A stretch of DNA of 64,000 bases from Candidatus Poribacteria bacterium (GCA_022827625.1 JAJEIE010000019.1:310001-374000); one strand, 5' to 3'; counted from the first letter of the stretch, positions 7,827 to 17,428 are shown. The notes: a model not told the origin generated them from the sequence alone. Translations and numbers: made by a program.

Positions 7827-9515
7827 GTGAAGTTCCAGCAGAAATCGTCAACGGAAATCCCTCTGTCTGGCAAGGTCTCAAAACGTATGCACCTGACCAA
7901 ACCTAAAAAACTCATTTTCATCAGTCTCATTGTTCTAATTGGGGTTATCATTTTGCTATCCATTATCTATCACCATACGGCGCTGTGGGAACCGGAACAA
8001 CACTTGATTACCTTGTTACCGAAATCTCCAATCTGTTACCTGACCCTCAAAGAGTTAAAAGGCTTGGTGCAAACCTTTAATCGGAGTGAGTTGGGAGAAC
8101 AGACCGCTCAAATGCCACTCCTCGCTGAAATCAAAGAACAACGGTGGTGGAAACAGCTCGTCTATCAGAAGCAACTCTGGGAATACGAAATGGGCGGCAA
8201 GCTCGACCTTAAGACAATCACTGGCTATTTCGGAGAGGAAGCCATTCTTGCCATTTATCAGCGTGAAGGCGAGTATACGTTTCTTCTTATCACAAAAGTT
8301 GGTGGGGCGGAGAAACTCAGCATTGAGGCGATTACTGCAACGGATGTAATCAACCCAAAATACGAACGCATTCAGACCGAATATCGCCAGTTCACTATAA
8401 ATACCATTATCGGCTATCCCCGCCCTTTTAGTTATACCTTCATCGGAAAAATTGGTATTTTAACCCTTGATCCACTCCTCTTAGCCGAGACGATTGACCT
8501 CTATGCCGATGCTTCAGATCCAAAGGCAGCACAGCACAGCCAAAGGTTTACCACTGGACACCCAATGGGAGACGAGATTCAGCAAGACTATCGTCAGGAC
8601 AAGAACACCGGCTATGCCGAACTACCGCAACTCGCTGCTGCCTTGGATAGTGTAGATTCTCACGCGCTTGTTAAGCAAATTCATGGGCTTTTCGGGGATA
8701 CGGCGTTCTGGACATTCAGCAATCGCTACGAAGATGGTGTGATTATCTCGCAGCATCGTCTCCGCAAGCCGGTGGAGACGCCTCCGTCTATTGCTCTCTC
8801 TGCGGACGACACCAAACCGTTCCGCGCTTTTCCTGAACGCACCGCTTTCGTTACGTCACTACCTGTTCCGGGGCTGATGACGGCACTTCTCGAGGGTGTT
8901 GATCTTTCCCCAATTTTAGGAACAGACCTAACGCTCCTATTGATTGCCCCTGAATCTAATGAAGTATCGGTAGTCCCTTCGTTAGTCCTGCTCACACACG
9001 CTAAGGCGCCTGACGCACTAAAAGCGATTTTGGAGATCGTGAAAGAAAGAAAAATCTCTGTTGCGGGCAAGCCGCTTGAATTTCTCGAAACACAAGATTA
9101 CAACGGTATGACAATCCAACCCATCCAACTCCGTCTCAATTTTCTGTTATCGGTTACAGGGGGATACGCAATTGTTGACGATTATTTCGTTTTGAGTACG
9201 ACCCTGATGGGATTAAAGTCTGTTATTGATACGACTACTGGAAACGCACCAATTTTGACCGACATTTCATTCTCAGCAGATGCGAGTCCTGTTCAAGCGT
9301 TCATTCAACCCGAGCTCTTTGTGCCGGAGTTGAAACGCCTCCTGCCGTTAGCAACCGTGTTGCTTTCGCTTTCAGGACAACAGTTGGACGCAACAGTGAC
9401 ACAGCGTATCGCTGAGAACCTCTTTCCGCTGGAATCCCTCGGTCCGATTACTGCTGAAGTGGATTTTAGTGAGAGTGGTGTAGATGCAGAGATTCGCATT
9501 GTTTTGGAGAAATGA
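7827..9515 (+). CDS. Membrane-anchored hypothetical protein, DUF3352-like
   Basis: 562 residues with one N-terminal hydrophobic segment (about residues 28-48, after KPKK), then a large extracytoplasmic domain. The pattern of a cost/score-like protein with repeated LPxSPICYLTL and FSADASPVQAFI segments resembles DUF3352 proteins, whose function is unknown. GTG at 7827 is used because the promoter predicts a start near 7815; ATG at 7887 (MHLTKPKK) gives a more typical signal anchor and AAGG lies 11 bases before it, so it is a serious alternative. Single gene with its own promoter. Confidence 0.6.
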   Translation: MKFQQKSSTEIPLSGKVSKRMHLTKPKKLIFISLIVLIGVIILLSIIYHHTALWEPEQHLITLLPKSPICYLTLKELKGLVQTFNRSELGEQTAQMPLLAEIKEQRWWKQLVYQKQLWEYEMGGKLDLKTITGYFGEEAILAIYQREGEYTFLLITKVGGAEKLSIEAITATDVINPKYERIQTEYRQFTINTIIGYPRPFSYTFIGKIGILTLDPLLLAETIDLYADASDPKAAQHSQRFTTGHPMGDEIQQDYRQDKNTGYAELPQLAAALDSVDSHALVKQIHGLFGDTAFWTFSNRYEDGVIISQHRLRKPVETPPSIALSADDTKPFRAFPERTAFVTSLPVPGLMTALLEGVDLSPILGTDLTLLLIAPESNEVSVVPSLVLLTHAKAPDALKAILEIVKERKISVAGKPLEFLETQDYNGMTIQPIQLRLNFLLSVTGGYAIVDDYFVLSTTLMGLKSVIDTTTGNAPILTDISFSADASPVQAFIQPELFVPELKRLLPLATVLLSLSGQQLDATVTQRIAENLFPLESLGPITAEVDFSESGVDAEIRIVLEK

Positions 9516-9605
9516 TTCACTCAATGTACGGATATTGGCGTGCCGTCCGGCAGCTTTTGTGGTATTCTTATAACATACATAAAACAAAAACTGGAGGGTT
9601 TTACA

Positions 9606-9953
9606 ATGGAAACAGCGACACTTGAAGATATTATTCAGCGTTTAGATCGTCTGGAGAAGATAGTTACGAGGATAAATGAGCAACTCTCTTGGGTTGTTGA
9701 AGAAGCGAAGCCAGATGTTCCGAAGGAGCGCGAAACTTGTGCTGCGTTAAGAGCAACTGCGGCACTAAAAAACGACAAGAAGGATGCCCATATTGCCGAG
9801 GAAGCTCTGGACAGACTATTTGAAAAAATGGGAATCCCACCTGATTTTGACCCCGGCTCTATTGAGGAACTTCATGAAAGTATGAGACAAAGCGGTATCC
9901 GTGCTGAGGATAACGAGTTTAGCCGCGCAATTATTGAGGAACGGGAGAAATAA
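9606..9953 (+). CDS. Putative antitoxin partner of the PIN-domain toxin
   Basis: 115 residues. The N-terminal half is predicted coiled coil (LEDIIQRLDRLEKIVTRINEQL); the C-terminal half is acidic and likely binds the toxin. ATG at 9606 is chosen because GGAGGG at 9593-9598 precedes it at normal spacing. Its stop is 2 bp before the PIN toxin start, the typical antitoxin-first order. No recognised DNA-binding fold, so the antitoxin assignment rests on context. Confidence 0.65.
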   Translation: METATLEDIIQRLDRLEKIVTRINEQLSWVVEEAKPDVPKERETCAALRATAALKNDKKDAHIAEEALDRLFEKMGIPPDFDPGSIEELHESMRQSGIRAEDNEFSRAIIEEREK

Positions 9954-9955
9954 AT

Positions 9956-10453
9956 TTGTACCATTTTTATTTCGATGCAAGTGCGCTTGTTAAACGATAT
10001 ACTCGCGAATCTGGTAGCGATAAAATGTTCTTTCTTTTTCGCAATGTGCCTTTGGAACGTTTGTTATGTTTGACAATTGGGGCGATGGAGGTTTTCTGGA
10101 TCTGTGTCCGCAAACGAAACGACGGCCGCCTTACGAGTCGTCAGTTTGAAAGGGCTGTTACCCATTTAAGACGTGAGCTGATTAATAGACAGTCCGATTT
10201 TGAAACAATTTCAGTTCCAGATTTGCTTGTTTGGGATTCAATAGATTTGATTGAAACCCACTCACTCAACAGCGTTGATGCTTTAGTGTTGCGATCCGCA
10301 TTGAATATCGCAACTGAACTTCGCAACACGGATGATACCTTAGTCCTTGTTGCCTCAGATCAACGACTTCTCAGGGCAGCTCGTACAGAAGGATTACAAG
10401 TCTTCAATCCAGAGCTTGATCCACAACAGACACTTACAGATTGGATAAATTAA
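9956..10453 (+). CDS. PIN-domain ribonuclease, VapC-like toxin
   Basis: 165-residue PIN-domain protein, presumably an Mg-dependent RNase acting as a type II toxin. The acidic residues expected for the active site are visible: FDASALVKRY (Asp8), GAMEVFW (Glu), NSVDALVL (Asp) and ASDQRLL (Asp). The start is TTG at 9956, two bases after the upstream partner's stop, so translational coupling is likely. The stop is followed after 3 bp by a Gfo/Idh/MocA gene. Slightly longer than the common ~135 aa VapC. Confidence 0.85.
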   Translation: MYHFYFDASALVKRYTRESGSDKMFFLFRNVPLERLLCLTIGAMEVFWICVRKRNDGRLTSRQFERAVTHLRRELINRQSDFETISVPDLLVWDSIDLIETHSLNSVDALVLRSALNIATELRNTDDTLVLVASDQRLLRAARTEGLQVFNPELDPQQTLTDWIN

Positions 10454-10456
10454 TAC

Positions 10457-11509
10457 ATGAAAGCAAAAATTGGTATCGGCATAATTAGTTTCGCGCACGG
10501 GCACGCCAACGCCTACTGCAACCAAATGCGGTCGTTTGACGACGTTGAACTCATCACATGCTGGGACGACAACACGGAACGTGGCAAAAACGCCGCAACG
10601 CAGTACGGCATGAATTATTCACCGCATCTCGAAGATGTCATCAACCATCCCGATATTCACGCAGTCATTGTAACGTGCGAGACGAATCGACACGCAGAGA
10701 TGGTGGAAGCAGCCGCTTCAGAGGGAAAGCATATCCTCTGCCAGAAACCGATGGCGCTCACACTCGAAGATTGCGATCGGATTGCAGCGGTTGTCGAGAA
10801 AACCGGCGTTAAGTTTATGATGGGCTACCAGATGCGCCGCGACCCGGCGAACATCGCAATGAAAGAGTTGATTGATAGCGGTGTGTTAGGAAAAATTGGA
10901 GTGCTACGCCGCCGACACTGTATCAACGCCTTATTTAGCGAAGCCTTCGTGACGGGTCTCAGTCGTTGGCACATCGATCCAGAGAAAAATATGGGAATGT
11001 TCATGGACGATGCCTCCCACGCAACCGATTTTATCCATTGGATGCTCGGGCCACCGACAAGCGTTATTGCTGAGATTGATAACATTTTGACGGACGTTGC
11101 ACCTGACGACACAGGGTTAGCGGTCTATCGGTTCACCGGTGGTGAGATGGCAATCCTACTGAATACATCTGTGACACTTGCGGGTGAGAATACAACTGAA
11201 ATCTACGGCGATGAAGGCGTTGTTATTCAGAACTATGGCGACGCCCCATCGTGTAACATACCGCGTCCCGCAGACGCTGTCGCGCTAAAGTTGTATACAC
11301 GCGCTGAACCTACATGGAAAGATTTGGGTATCCCAATTCCAGATAGCCACGGGGAACGGATTGCGGGTGTACCGCGTCCATTTATTGATTGCCTGAAAAA
11401 CGATACTGAACCCGATGTGACAGTAAAGGATGGACGGGTATCGGTGGAGATGATTTTGGGGGCGTATCGTTCGGCGCAAGAGGGAAGACGTGTTGTGTTC
11501 CCACTCTAA
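10457..11509 (+). CDS. Gfo/Idh/MocA family oxidoreductase
   Basis: 350-residue NAD(P)-dependent dehydrogenase of the Gfo/Idh/MocA family, acting on a sugar or inositol-like substrate that cannot be named. N-terminal Rossmann region (GIGIISFAHGHANAY, a variant of the GxGxxG loop), then ILCQKPMALTLEDC with the family EKP-type motif as QKP, then the C-terminal alpha/beta domain (HATDFIHWMLG). It starts 3 bp after the PIN toxin stop. A second family member lies at 34135. Confidence 0.9.
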   Translation: MKAKIGIGIISFAHGHANAYCNQMRSFDDVELITCWDDNTERGKNAATQYGMNYSPHLEDVINHPDIHAVIVTCETNRHAEMVEAAASEGKHILCQKPMALTLEDCDRIAAVVEKTGVKFMMGYQMRRDPANIAMKELIDSGVLGKIGVLRRRHCINALFSEAFVTGLSRWHIDPEKNMGMFMDDASHATDFIHWMLGPPTSVIAEIDNILTDVAPDDTGLAVYRFTGGEMAILLNTSVTLAGENTTEIYGDEGVVIQNYGDAPSCNIPRPADAVALKLYTRAEPTWKDLGIPIPDSHGERIAGVPRPFIDCLKNDTEPDVTVKDGRVSVEMILGAYRSAQEGRRVVFPL

Positions 11510-11522
11510 AAAGGATTTTGAA

Positions 11523-12257
11523 TCACGGACTATTCCGGCGCATAATACTCAAAATCTGACCCGTCATGCCGGTCGCAGGGGGTTGGGCTGCAAGGAAAAG
11601 TGCCGATGCGACAACCTGTTCCGGGTCTTTCCACGGATCGCTTTCCGCTCTGAAAGTGTCGGAGTTTTCCCACGCTGGTTTTGAAAGTTCGGTTCTCACG
11701 GGACCAGGGATAAGGACGTTCGCGATGATACCATCTTCCCATACCTCTTCAGCGATGGATTGCGTCAACCCGTGAAGTGCCGCTTTAGCAGCACAATAGA
11801 CGCTAAGGTTCGCACGTCCAACTTGCCCCATACCGGAACCGACGTTAATGATATGACCGCTTCTCTGTTGCTGCATGATTGGCAGTGCTGCACGGCAGCA
11901 ATGCACAACACCCATCACATTAATCTGCCACCCCTGCTCCCACTCTTCGTCTGTAGAATCTAAGAACCGACCCCTCGGATTGACACCGGCGTTGTTCACG
12001 AGTATATCTATCCGTCCAAACCGATCAACGGTTTTCTGGACAAGGGTTTCTACTTCAGAACGGACTCGCACATCGGTTGGCACGGCGAGGATTTCGCCGT
12101 CTTTTGCTTCGATTTCTGCGACAACTTCATCAAGTTGTGTGGTGCTTCGCGATGCGATAGCGATCCGCGCACCTTCAGCAGCATAAGCAATAGCGATGGC
12201 TTTACCGATACCGCGCCCACCACCCGTGATAATAGCGACTTTATCTTTCAGTTGCAT
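11523..12257 (-). CDS. SDR family oxidoreductase (FabG-like)
   Basis: 244-residue classical short-chain dehydrogenase/reductase. Visible: cofactor loop TGGGRGIGKAIA, VNNAGVNP, and the catalytic Ser...Tyr-xxx-Lys (VGSGMG...VYCAAKAAL). The C-terminal TGQILSI is typical. Convergent with the Gfo/Idh/MocA gene, 13 bp between stops. Substrate unknown; the FabG likeness is only at family level. Confidence 0.9.
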   Translation of the reverse strand: MQLKDKVAIITGGGRGIGKAIAIAYAAEGARIAIASRSTTQLDEVVAEIEAKDGEILAVPTDVRVRSEVETLVQKTVDRFGRIDILVNNAGVNPRGRFLDSTDEEWEQGWQINVMGVVHCCRAALPIMQQQRSGHIINVGSGMGQVGRANLSVYCAAKAALHGLTQSIAEEVWEDGIIANVLIPGPVRTELSKPAWENSDTFRAESDPWKDPEQVVASALFLAAQPPATGMTGQILSIMRRNSP

Positions 12258-12276
12258 GATTAATTCCTTAACGCCT

Positions 12277-12297
12277 GTAGGAGGGCTTATCCCCCGA
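12277..12297 (+). repeat. Degenerate copy of the dispersed palindromic repeat
   Basis: TGTAGGAGGG is conserved but the palindrome has decayed (CTTATCCCCCGAT). It lies in the 5' region of the SDR gene. Confidence 0.6.
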
Positions 12298-12362
12298 TTT
12301 TCTACGATCTACACGAGCTTGGAGTCTTCAGGAACAGCAAGATTGTTACAGAGAAACCTCTT

Positions 12363-12404
12363 AACTTATAACTTATAACTTATAACTTATAACTTATAAC
12401 TCAT
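12363..12404 (+). repeat. Tandem heptamer array (AACTTAT)5-6
   Basis: Five perfect AACTTAT units and one variant (AACTCAT), ending at the stop codon of the J-domain gene on the minus strand. Single units also appear near 23869. Confidence 0.9.
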
Positions 12405-13213
12405 GACTTGTGCCACATATTAATTAATCGTGCTAAATGAGAGCGACTCGCTTTAACCCGTCGTTCTAAGTCTTTCGCGAGACCTGTCAGTAAATCGATG
12501 CCGGTTTCTTTACCTTTTTCTACCTGTTGTTTGAGTTGGTAGGTGCGTCCTGTCTTGAGTCGGTTTATTTCTAAACGCAATTGGCTCGCCGCACGATTGA
12601 GTTGTCGAAGTTCTGATTGCAAGGCTGCCCGTTTCTCAGCGGCTGTTTTTTCGTCTACATCGAACGCTGTTTCACCGAGGTTCAACCGCTCTAAGATTTG
12701 GACATCCTGCTCACGATATGCCCGATTAATCAAGGGCATCAGTTGCTCACGGCGTTCCGCTTCCGCAGCATCCATAGCCTTGTCTGGATGGTATCGCTTG
12801 GCAAGTCTACGGTAGAGATTTTGCAAATGTTTGGGTTTCGCTGCAGGGAGTTTATCTGCTTGCGGTGTCGGTTCTGGTGCGTTAGACACCTCGTCCGCCG
12901 CTACACGCGCCCGGCTTGCCCTGAAACAGGATTCCACACGGGCTTCTATCTCTTCCTCGTGCACCTGCTCTCGGCGCAGTTGTAGACGGAGGCGATACGC
13001 TTTCGTTTCGAGTTCAATCTTATCGAGTTCGAGGTAGTAACGACTGATATGGGCATTGTAGCGACGCTGAAACAGGTCCACTTCTGACTTAAGTTTCTCG
13101 ACGGCTACTGTGAGTTCCGCTACCTGTGCCTGTTTCACTTCAATTGCGCCCAAGAGCTCGGCTATCTGTCGGTCATCAATGCTATTGACATGAATTAAGG
13201 CAGCAGGTTTCAT
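12401..13213 (-). CDS. Coiled-coil protein with internal J-domain
   Basis: 270 residues. The N-terminal ~110 residues are heptad-rich coiled coil; a J-domain follows (LYRRLAKRYHPDKAMDA, HPD intact); the C-terminal ~90 residues are again coiled coil. A J-domain with HPD normally stimulates an Hsp70 ATPase, so this may deliver a client to DnaK. It lacks the Gly/Phe and zinc regions of DnaJ. Start ATG at 13213 has a TAGGAAAC box. Soluble, no signal peptide. Confidence 0.8.
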   Translation of the reverse strand: MKPAALIHVNSIDDRQIAELLGAIEVKQAQVAELTVAVEKLKSEVDLFQRRYNAHISRYYLELDKIELETKAYRLRLQLRREQVHEEEIEARVESCFRASRARVAADEVSNAPEPTPQADKLPAAKPKHLQNLYRRLAKRYHPDKAMDAAEAERREQLMPLINRAYREQDVQILERLNLGETAFDVDEKTAAEKRAALQSELRQLNRAASQLRLEINRLKTGRTYQLKQQVEKGKETGIDLLTGLAKDLERRVKASRSHLARLINMWHKS

Positions 13214-13342
13214 GGAAGTTTCCTAATGAGAAAATAAAAACGGATTTTACTCTCTTAAAGGCATGCGCACTCAAAAGACGCACTCACAAGCATCTCAATT
13301 TGCACACGCCAGCGCACTTCGTTTTAGACATCTATTCGGAAG

Positions 13343-13711
13343 CTACTTTTTCCGATAAGTAATCCGTCCCCGCGTCAGATCATACGGAGAGAGTTCCACA
13401 GTTACCTTATCACCGGGCAAGATCTTAATAAAGAATTTCCGCATCCTGCCAGAGATGTGTGCAAGGATTTGGTGCTTATTGTCCAATTCCACACGAAACA
13501 TCGCATTAGGTAAGGGTTCGACGACGGTGCCTTCAACCTCTATTTTATCGTTTTTAGGCGAAGTTTGTGCTTCGTCTTCAGATTCAGACTTAATATCAGG
13601 ATCGGCATCCCGCTGCTTTTTGTATTTAGACTTCGGTTTGGGGCGGTTCGTATTCGTATACCGCGTCTGCGGCTTTCGTTTGTTCCTGTTTCCAGAAGGT
13701 CTTCGGTTCAC
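13343..13711 (-). CDS. infA: Translation initiation factor IF-1 with long N-terminal extension
   Basis: The last ~70 residues are a clear IF-1 S1/OB fold: [54 protein letters not shown]-1 binds the 30S A site during initiation. IF-1 is normally ~72 residues; here the protein is 122, with ~50 extra N-terminal residues, first Lys/Arg/Asn-rich then acidic. The start is GTG at 13711 because AAGGAG stands 9 bases upstream. No good start exists immediately before the OB fold. It could be a specialised paralogue; whether another infA exists elsewhere cannot be seen. Confidence 0.88.
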   Translation of the reverse strand: MNRRPSGNRNKRKPQTRYTNTNRPKPKSKYKKQRDADPDIKSESEDEAQTSPKNDKIEVEGTVVEPLPNAMFRVELDNKHQILAHISGRMRKFFIKILPGDKVTVELSPYDLTRGRITYRKK

Positions 13712-13818
13712 AGTATAAATCTCCTTTTTTGTAACGACAGTTAGCAGCGTAAGGCACGAATATCTCACACCACGCTGCTGGGAAAGCATCGACGGGTCGG
13801 TGCTCTCATCCATTATCT

Positions 13819-14613
13819 CTACGCTTCATCTTCTAAACTAAAACGTTTTCCGGCTTCAACAACAAGTTCTCGGAAATAATCCGTCGCGCGTTGAAGTTCC
13901 GTTTCGGCATCAGCTTTATTGCCATGTGTTGAGACCAGATCAATAGGCATTGTGTCCCCATCTACTTCGCGGAGGGACACGTAAGCCTTAAGATAAACGT
14001 CTGAGTGGCGTTCCATCACCTGCTGCATCAGTGGTGAAACTTCCGCTTCAAACATATTCACATAAACGCGTGCTGTGGTAATCTCTGAACGGTAGCGTTC
14101 GGCGATTAAGGGTTGAATGTGCGTTTCAAAGACCGCCTTCATCTCTCGGGGTGGACCGGGCATCATCATAATCGTGGACGTTTTATGTGTAACGCTGATA
14201 CACGGTGCCCATCCTGCCGGGTTCTGCAAAACAACAGCCGTCTCTGGTGCAATCGCCATCTTCATCAACGCTTCGCTGATCGGATCGTTTTCTGACATCT
14301 CACGGCGTTTCCGGAATTCCGCAATCGTCTCTTCGCTCACGACAGGTTTCGCGCCAATCAATGAAGCGACGACATCGACGGTCATATCATCGGGTGTTGG
14401 TCCAAGACCCCCCGTCGTAAGAATGAGCGACGTTTCCCGCGCTACCGCTGAATCGAGTGCTTCGGACATCTCCTCGCGGACATCGCGAAGCATCGTGACG
14501 CGTCGTAACTCACCACCAAGCTGAAGAATTTGCTGTGCAATCCAGTGGGCATTGGTATCCTGAATCTGCCCAAGGACTAATTCTGTGCCGATCGAGAACA
14601 ATTCAATTGCCAC
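13819..14613 (-). CDS. CinA-type molybdopterin-binding domain protein
   Basis: 264 residues matching the N-terminal COG1058 domain of CinA (MoCF-binding fold; in some bacteria an ADP-ribose pyrophosphatase). Visible: [33 protein letters not shown], and [10 protein letters not shown]. The C-terminal NMN amidohydrolase domain of full CinA (~410 residues) is absent, so this is the short form. It is 13 bp downstream of the esterase gene and probably cotranscribed with it. Confidence 0.88.
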   Translation of the reverse strand: MAIELFSIGTELVLGQIQDTNAHWIAQQILQLGGELRRVTMLRDVREEMSEALDSAVARETSLILTTGGLGPTPDDMTVDVVASLIGAKPVVSEETIAEFRKRREMSENDPISEALMKMAIAPETAVVLQNPAGWAPCISVTHKTSTIMMMPGPPREMKAVFETHIQPLIAERYRSEITTARVYVNMFEAEVSPLMQQVMERHSDVYLKAYVSLREVDGDTMPIDLVSTHGNKADAETELQRATDYFRELVVEAGKRFSLEDEA

Positions 14614-14626
14614 ACGCTTCTCCTTT

Positions 14627-15667
14627 TTAGAGAACCTCTTTCAGAAACTCAAATGCACCGACCCCGTGGAAGCTATGTCCGGCTTCAAACACCTCAAGTC
14701 CTAATCTATCATCAGCCTCGAAATGTTTGAAAATTGCTTTTGCCGCATTAACGGCGAAGCGAGTGGCTTCAATCGGGAAAATCGTGTCTTCCGTACCGGA
14801 TTCAACAAAGAGCGCACGCGGCGCGATTAATCCGGCTATGTCATACATTTCTGCATATTGTAGCACATTCGGTATGTAATTGTCTATACAATGGCTGAGA
14901 CTCAGGATGCTGTCCCGAAATGTGTTAAAATAGCCACTCACGACAGCCGCCTTAACACGGGGGTCAATCGCTGCGGTAAAAAAGGTTGTTGTGCCGCCGC
15001 CTGATATCCCCATCACACCGAGACGGCTTGTGTCAATCTCAGGTCGGGTCGCCAAATAGTCAAATGCTCGCATCGCATCATAAACCCGCCAGCCTACCAT
15101 TGTCTGTCCCAGTAGGAGTGCTGCCCCCGCGCTCGGTTGACAGGAGGAGTTGCCACCCCCGCGCTCGCGCGCGATCGGGTCCCGTCGATGCCCGAACCCG
15201 AATTGTTCGATCGCCAGTACCGTATAGCCGTGTGCGACACATTGGAGGGCGAAATCGTTTTGGTAGCCCCCGTATTCTGAGCGCATGCTGCCGTCTTCCG
15301 CAATACCCACGATGTCATCTACACCGCGACCATGTCCGGCGAGACAGAGGATCGCTGGGTTGGGTGCCGAACCGTTGAGATGCTTCGGCGTAAGCAGATA
15401 CCCAAAGACAGCCATGTGTGGACGGCTTTTAAACTGCACCGTCTCACGGAAATAGGTCGGGAATTCGTGTGATTCCAAAACTACCGATTCTAAATCACAC
15501 GACGCCTCTGGAAACCCACCGACCAGTTCAATCAGTTTTGCCCGAAGTTCCTGTTGCCACACTTTCGCTTCAGTGAGTGTCGTCGCTTGGAATGCAAGGT
15601 GGCGCGGTGTATTAGTGTATAACTGGTGTGAGAAGGCTAAAGTGTCTCTTTCATGTTCATGATACAT
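14627..15667 (-). CDS. Alpha/beta hydrolase, acetyl-xylan-esterase/dienelactone-hydrolase-like
   Basis: 346-residue alpha/beta hydrolase. Triad candidates are visible: nucleophile Ser in GVMGISGGG, Asp in ESGTEDTIFP, His in EAGHSFHG. The long N-terminal region before LAGHGRG resembles the large esterases annotated as acetyl-xylan esterases or DUF-type dienelactone hydrolases in Planctomycetes and Poribacteria. ATG at 15667 is chosen over an upstream in-frame TTG because GGAGG lies 7 bases before it. No signal peptide, so cytoplasmic. Substrate unknown. Confidence 0.82.
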   Translation of the reverse strand: MYHEHERDTLAFSHQLYTNTPRHLAFQATTLTEAKVWQQELRAKLIELVGGFPEASCDLESVVLESHEFPTYFRETVQFKSRPHMAVFGYLLTPKHLNGSAPNPAILCLAGHGRGVDDIVGIAEDGSMRSEYGGYQNDFALQCVAHGYTVLAIEQFGFGHRRDPIARERGGGNSSCQPSAGAALLLGQTMVGWRVYDAMRAFDYLATRPEIDTSRLGVMGISGGGTTTFFTAAIDPRVKAAVVSGYFNTFRDSILSLSHCIDNYIPNVLQYAEMYDIAGLIAPRALFVESGTEDTIFPIEATRFAVNAAKAIFKHFEADDRLGLEVFEAGHSFHGVGAFEFLKEVL

Positions 15668-15710
15668 CGTGTCCTCCAACGGATAAAATGTTTCAGGATC
15701 CTTTACAACA

Positions 15711-16973
15711 TTATCGATTCAAAAGGTTTAAAACGAACCCGGTCGCCATTTTCGGATAGAAGTAAGTCGATTTTTGTGGCATTGTTGAACCCGCCATCGC
15801 CACGTCCAACACCTGTTCAACGGGTGTCGGATTCATGAGGAGCGCAACGCCACCCGCTCTGCTTTTTACGTGTTCAACGGCATCGTCTGCATGAGCCGTG
15901 TAACTAATATGTTCCGCTAATGTCTCAACCTGAAACATCTCTTTGATGAGCGTTTCTTGTACAATCACTACGTCTAATTGTCTTGGTGATGTTGTATGCG
16001 GAATCAATAGGCGGTAGTTGCCGTCTGCCGTATACATGCCGACAGCGGCTGATTTCCCTTTTAATGTCTCCAATTTTGCCATAAGATTTGCTTGCGTGTC
16101 AATTTCATGTACTTCAAAGACTTCAGGCAATTTCGCAATAGCCCGCGAAATCTGATGAGGGCTTAGATTATCTAATAAGCGATGAATCGCCAGAACAGCC
16201 AGACCGGGTGATTCCATCCGCACAAGGTTCATCATCATATAACCGTAACCCGTTAGTGCGGTGTTCGACAGTTTCTGTGCCATTTCCGCTTGAAAAGCCA
16301 GCGCCGTTTCATATCGGTGGTGCCCATCGGCGATTAAGAGCGGTTTCGATGAAAAAAGGTTTTGAATTTCCTGGTTGCGCGCCGCGTCATCTAAACACCA
16401 CAAGCGATGTGTGCTGCCAAAAGTCTCTGGACAGTCAACTTCGGGGGCGTGTGCATCGGTGAAACCTTGCATAACCTGTTCAATATCACCGGTTGGGTCG
16501 CCGTAAAGCAGAAAGATTGGACTTAGGTTCGCGTGACATGCACGCATGAGATTCAGCCGATCTGCCTTCGGACCAGCGTGTGTCTTTTCGTGGGGGAGAA
16601 TGATTCTGTTTTTAAAGGGTTCAAGTTTGACGAGGGCAATCAAAGCGCGACGCGTGTAGTTTTTTCCGTCTGGCGCACGAAACGCTTGATCGTAGATGTA
16701 ATATCGCGGCGTTGGGTCCTGTACGAGTGTGTTGTCTGAAATCCACTGATTCATCAATGCCGCGGCTCGCGTATACTGATTCGCATCTTCGGTGTCATCT
16801 TCGCAAGGTTGGCTTAAAATCAGATGAATGATATTGGCAGGGTCGCGTGCCGCTAAGGCGAGTCGTTCTTCGGTTTTGATGACATCATAAGGCGGCGCGA
16901 TGACATGCTCGATCCGCTCTACTTGGGTTGCATTGTAACGTAAGCCGCAAAACGGTATAACTGTTGTTTCCAT
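15711..16973 (-). CDS. DUF1015 family protein
   Basis: 420 residues matching DUF1015: N-terminal APPYDVI, ARDPANIIHLIL, then ILPHEKTHAGPKADRL and LIADGHHRYETALAF. The function of the family is unproven; it is often near serine biosynthesis genes, though here the next gene is a cysteine synthase about 450 bp away on the same strand, separated by a MITE-like element. Full family length. Confidence 0.9.
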   Translation of the reverse strand: METTVIPFCGLRYNATQVERIEHVIAPPYDVIKTEERLALAARDPANIIHLILSQPCEDDTEDANQYTRAAALMNQWISDNTLVQDPTPRYYIYDQAFRAPDGKNYTRRALIALVKLEPFKNRIILPHEKTHAGPKADRLNLMRACHANLSPIFLLYGDPTGDIEQVMQGFTDAHAPEVDCPETFGSTHRLWCLDDAARNQEIQNLFSSKPLLIADGHHRYETALAFQAEMAQKLSNTALTGYGYMMMNLVRMESPGLAVLAIHRLLDNLSPHQISRAIAKLPEVFEVHEIDTQANLMAKLETLKGKSAAVGMYTADGNYRLLIPHTTSPRQLDVVIVQETLIKEMFQVETLAEHISYTAHADDAVEHVKSRAGGVALLMNPTPVEQVLDVAMAGSTMPQKSTYFYPKMATGFVLNLLNR

Positions 16974-16974
16974 A

Positions 16975-17424
16975 TTTTTAACTATTAAATCTGGTCACCG
17001 TTCCACTTCGTTTCACGGTGGTTTTCAATCCAGTAATAAACCTTTCATAACCTAAAGTAGGCTTTTTAGACTATATTTTTAACGATTGCTTCGCCATGAG
17101 AATGCAGGCTTCCAATTGCATGTTTTTAACGATTGAATCTGGTCACCATTCCACTTCATTTCACGGTGGTTTTCAGTCCAGTAATGAACCTTTCATAACC
17201 TAAAGCAGGTTTTTTAGACTATATTTTTAACGATTGCTTCGCCATGAGAATGCAGGCTTCCAACTGTTGGTTAAGAAACTCTCATACGTCAAACGCTGTT
17301 AGGCTTAACCTAAAACCCGGGGAATGCCATACGGCATTCATACCCGGTTCATGCCATACGGCATGAATACCGTTGATTCTGATTTGTGAAACGTAGTGGA
17401 ACAGTGACCATATTTAATAGTTTA
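16975..17424. mobile_element. MITE-like element with terminal inverted repeats and internal direct repeat
   Basis: Fills the 455-bp gap between the DUF1015 and cysteine synthase genes and encodes no protein. The ends, 16978-17016 and 17386-17424, are imperfect inverted repeats of 39 bp (inner end GTTTCAC / GTGAAAC). Inside the left half, 16975-17115 and 17123-17263 are near-identical direct repeats, period 148 bp. The right part holds GCCATACGGCAT palindromes and GAATACCGTTGATTCTGATT, which also occurs at about 28432. No clear target-site duplication was seen. Confidence 0.75.
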
Positions 17425-17428
17425 AAGA

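Noticed and set aside
9372-9587. Minus-strand short frames opposite the 3' end of the DUF3352-like gene
   Set aside because: No ribosome-binding site and no recognisable protein; explained as shadow frames of the plus-strand gene.
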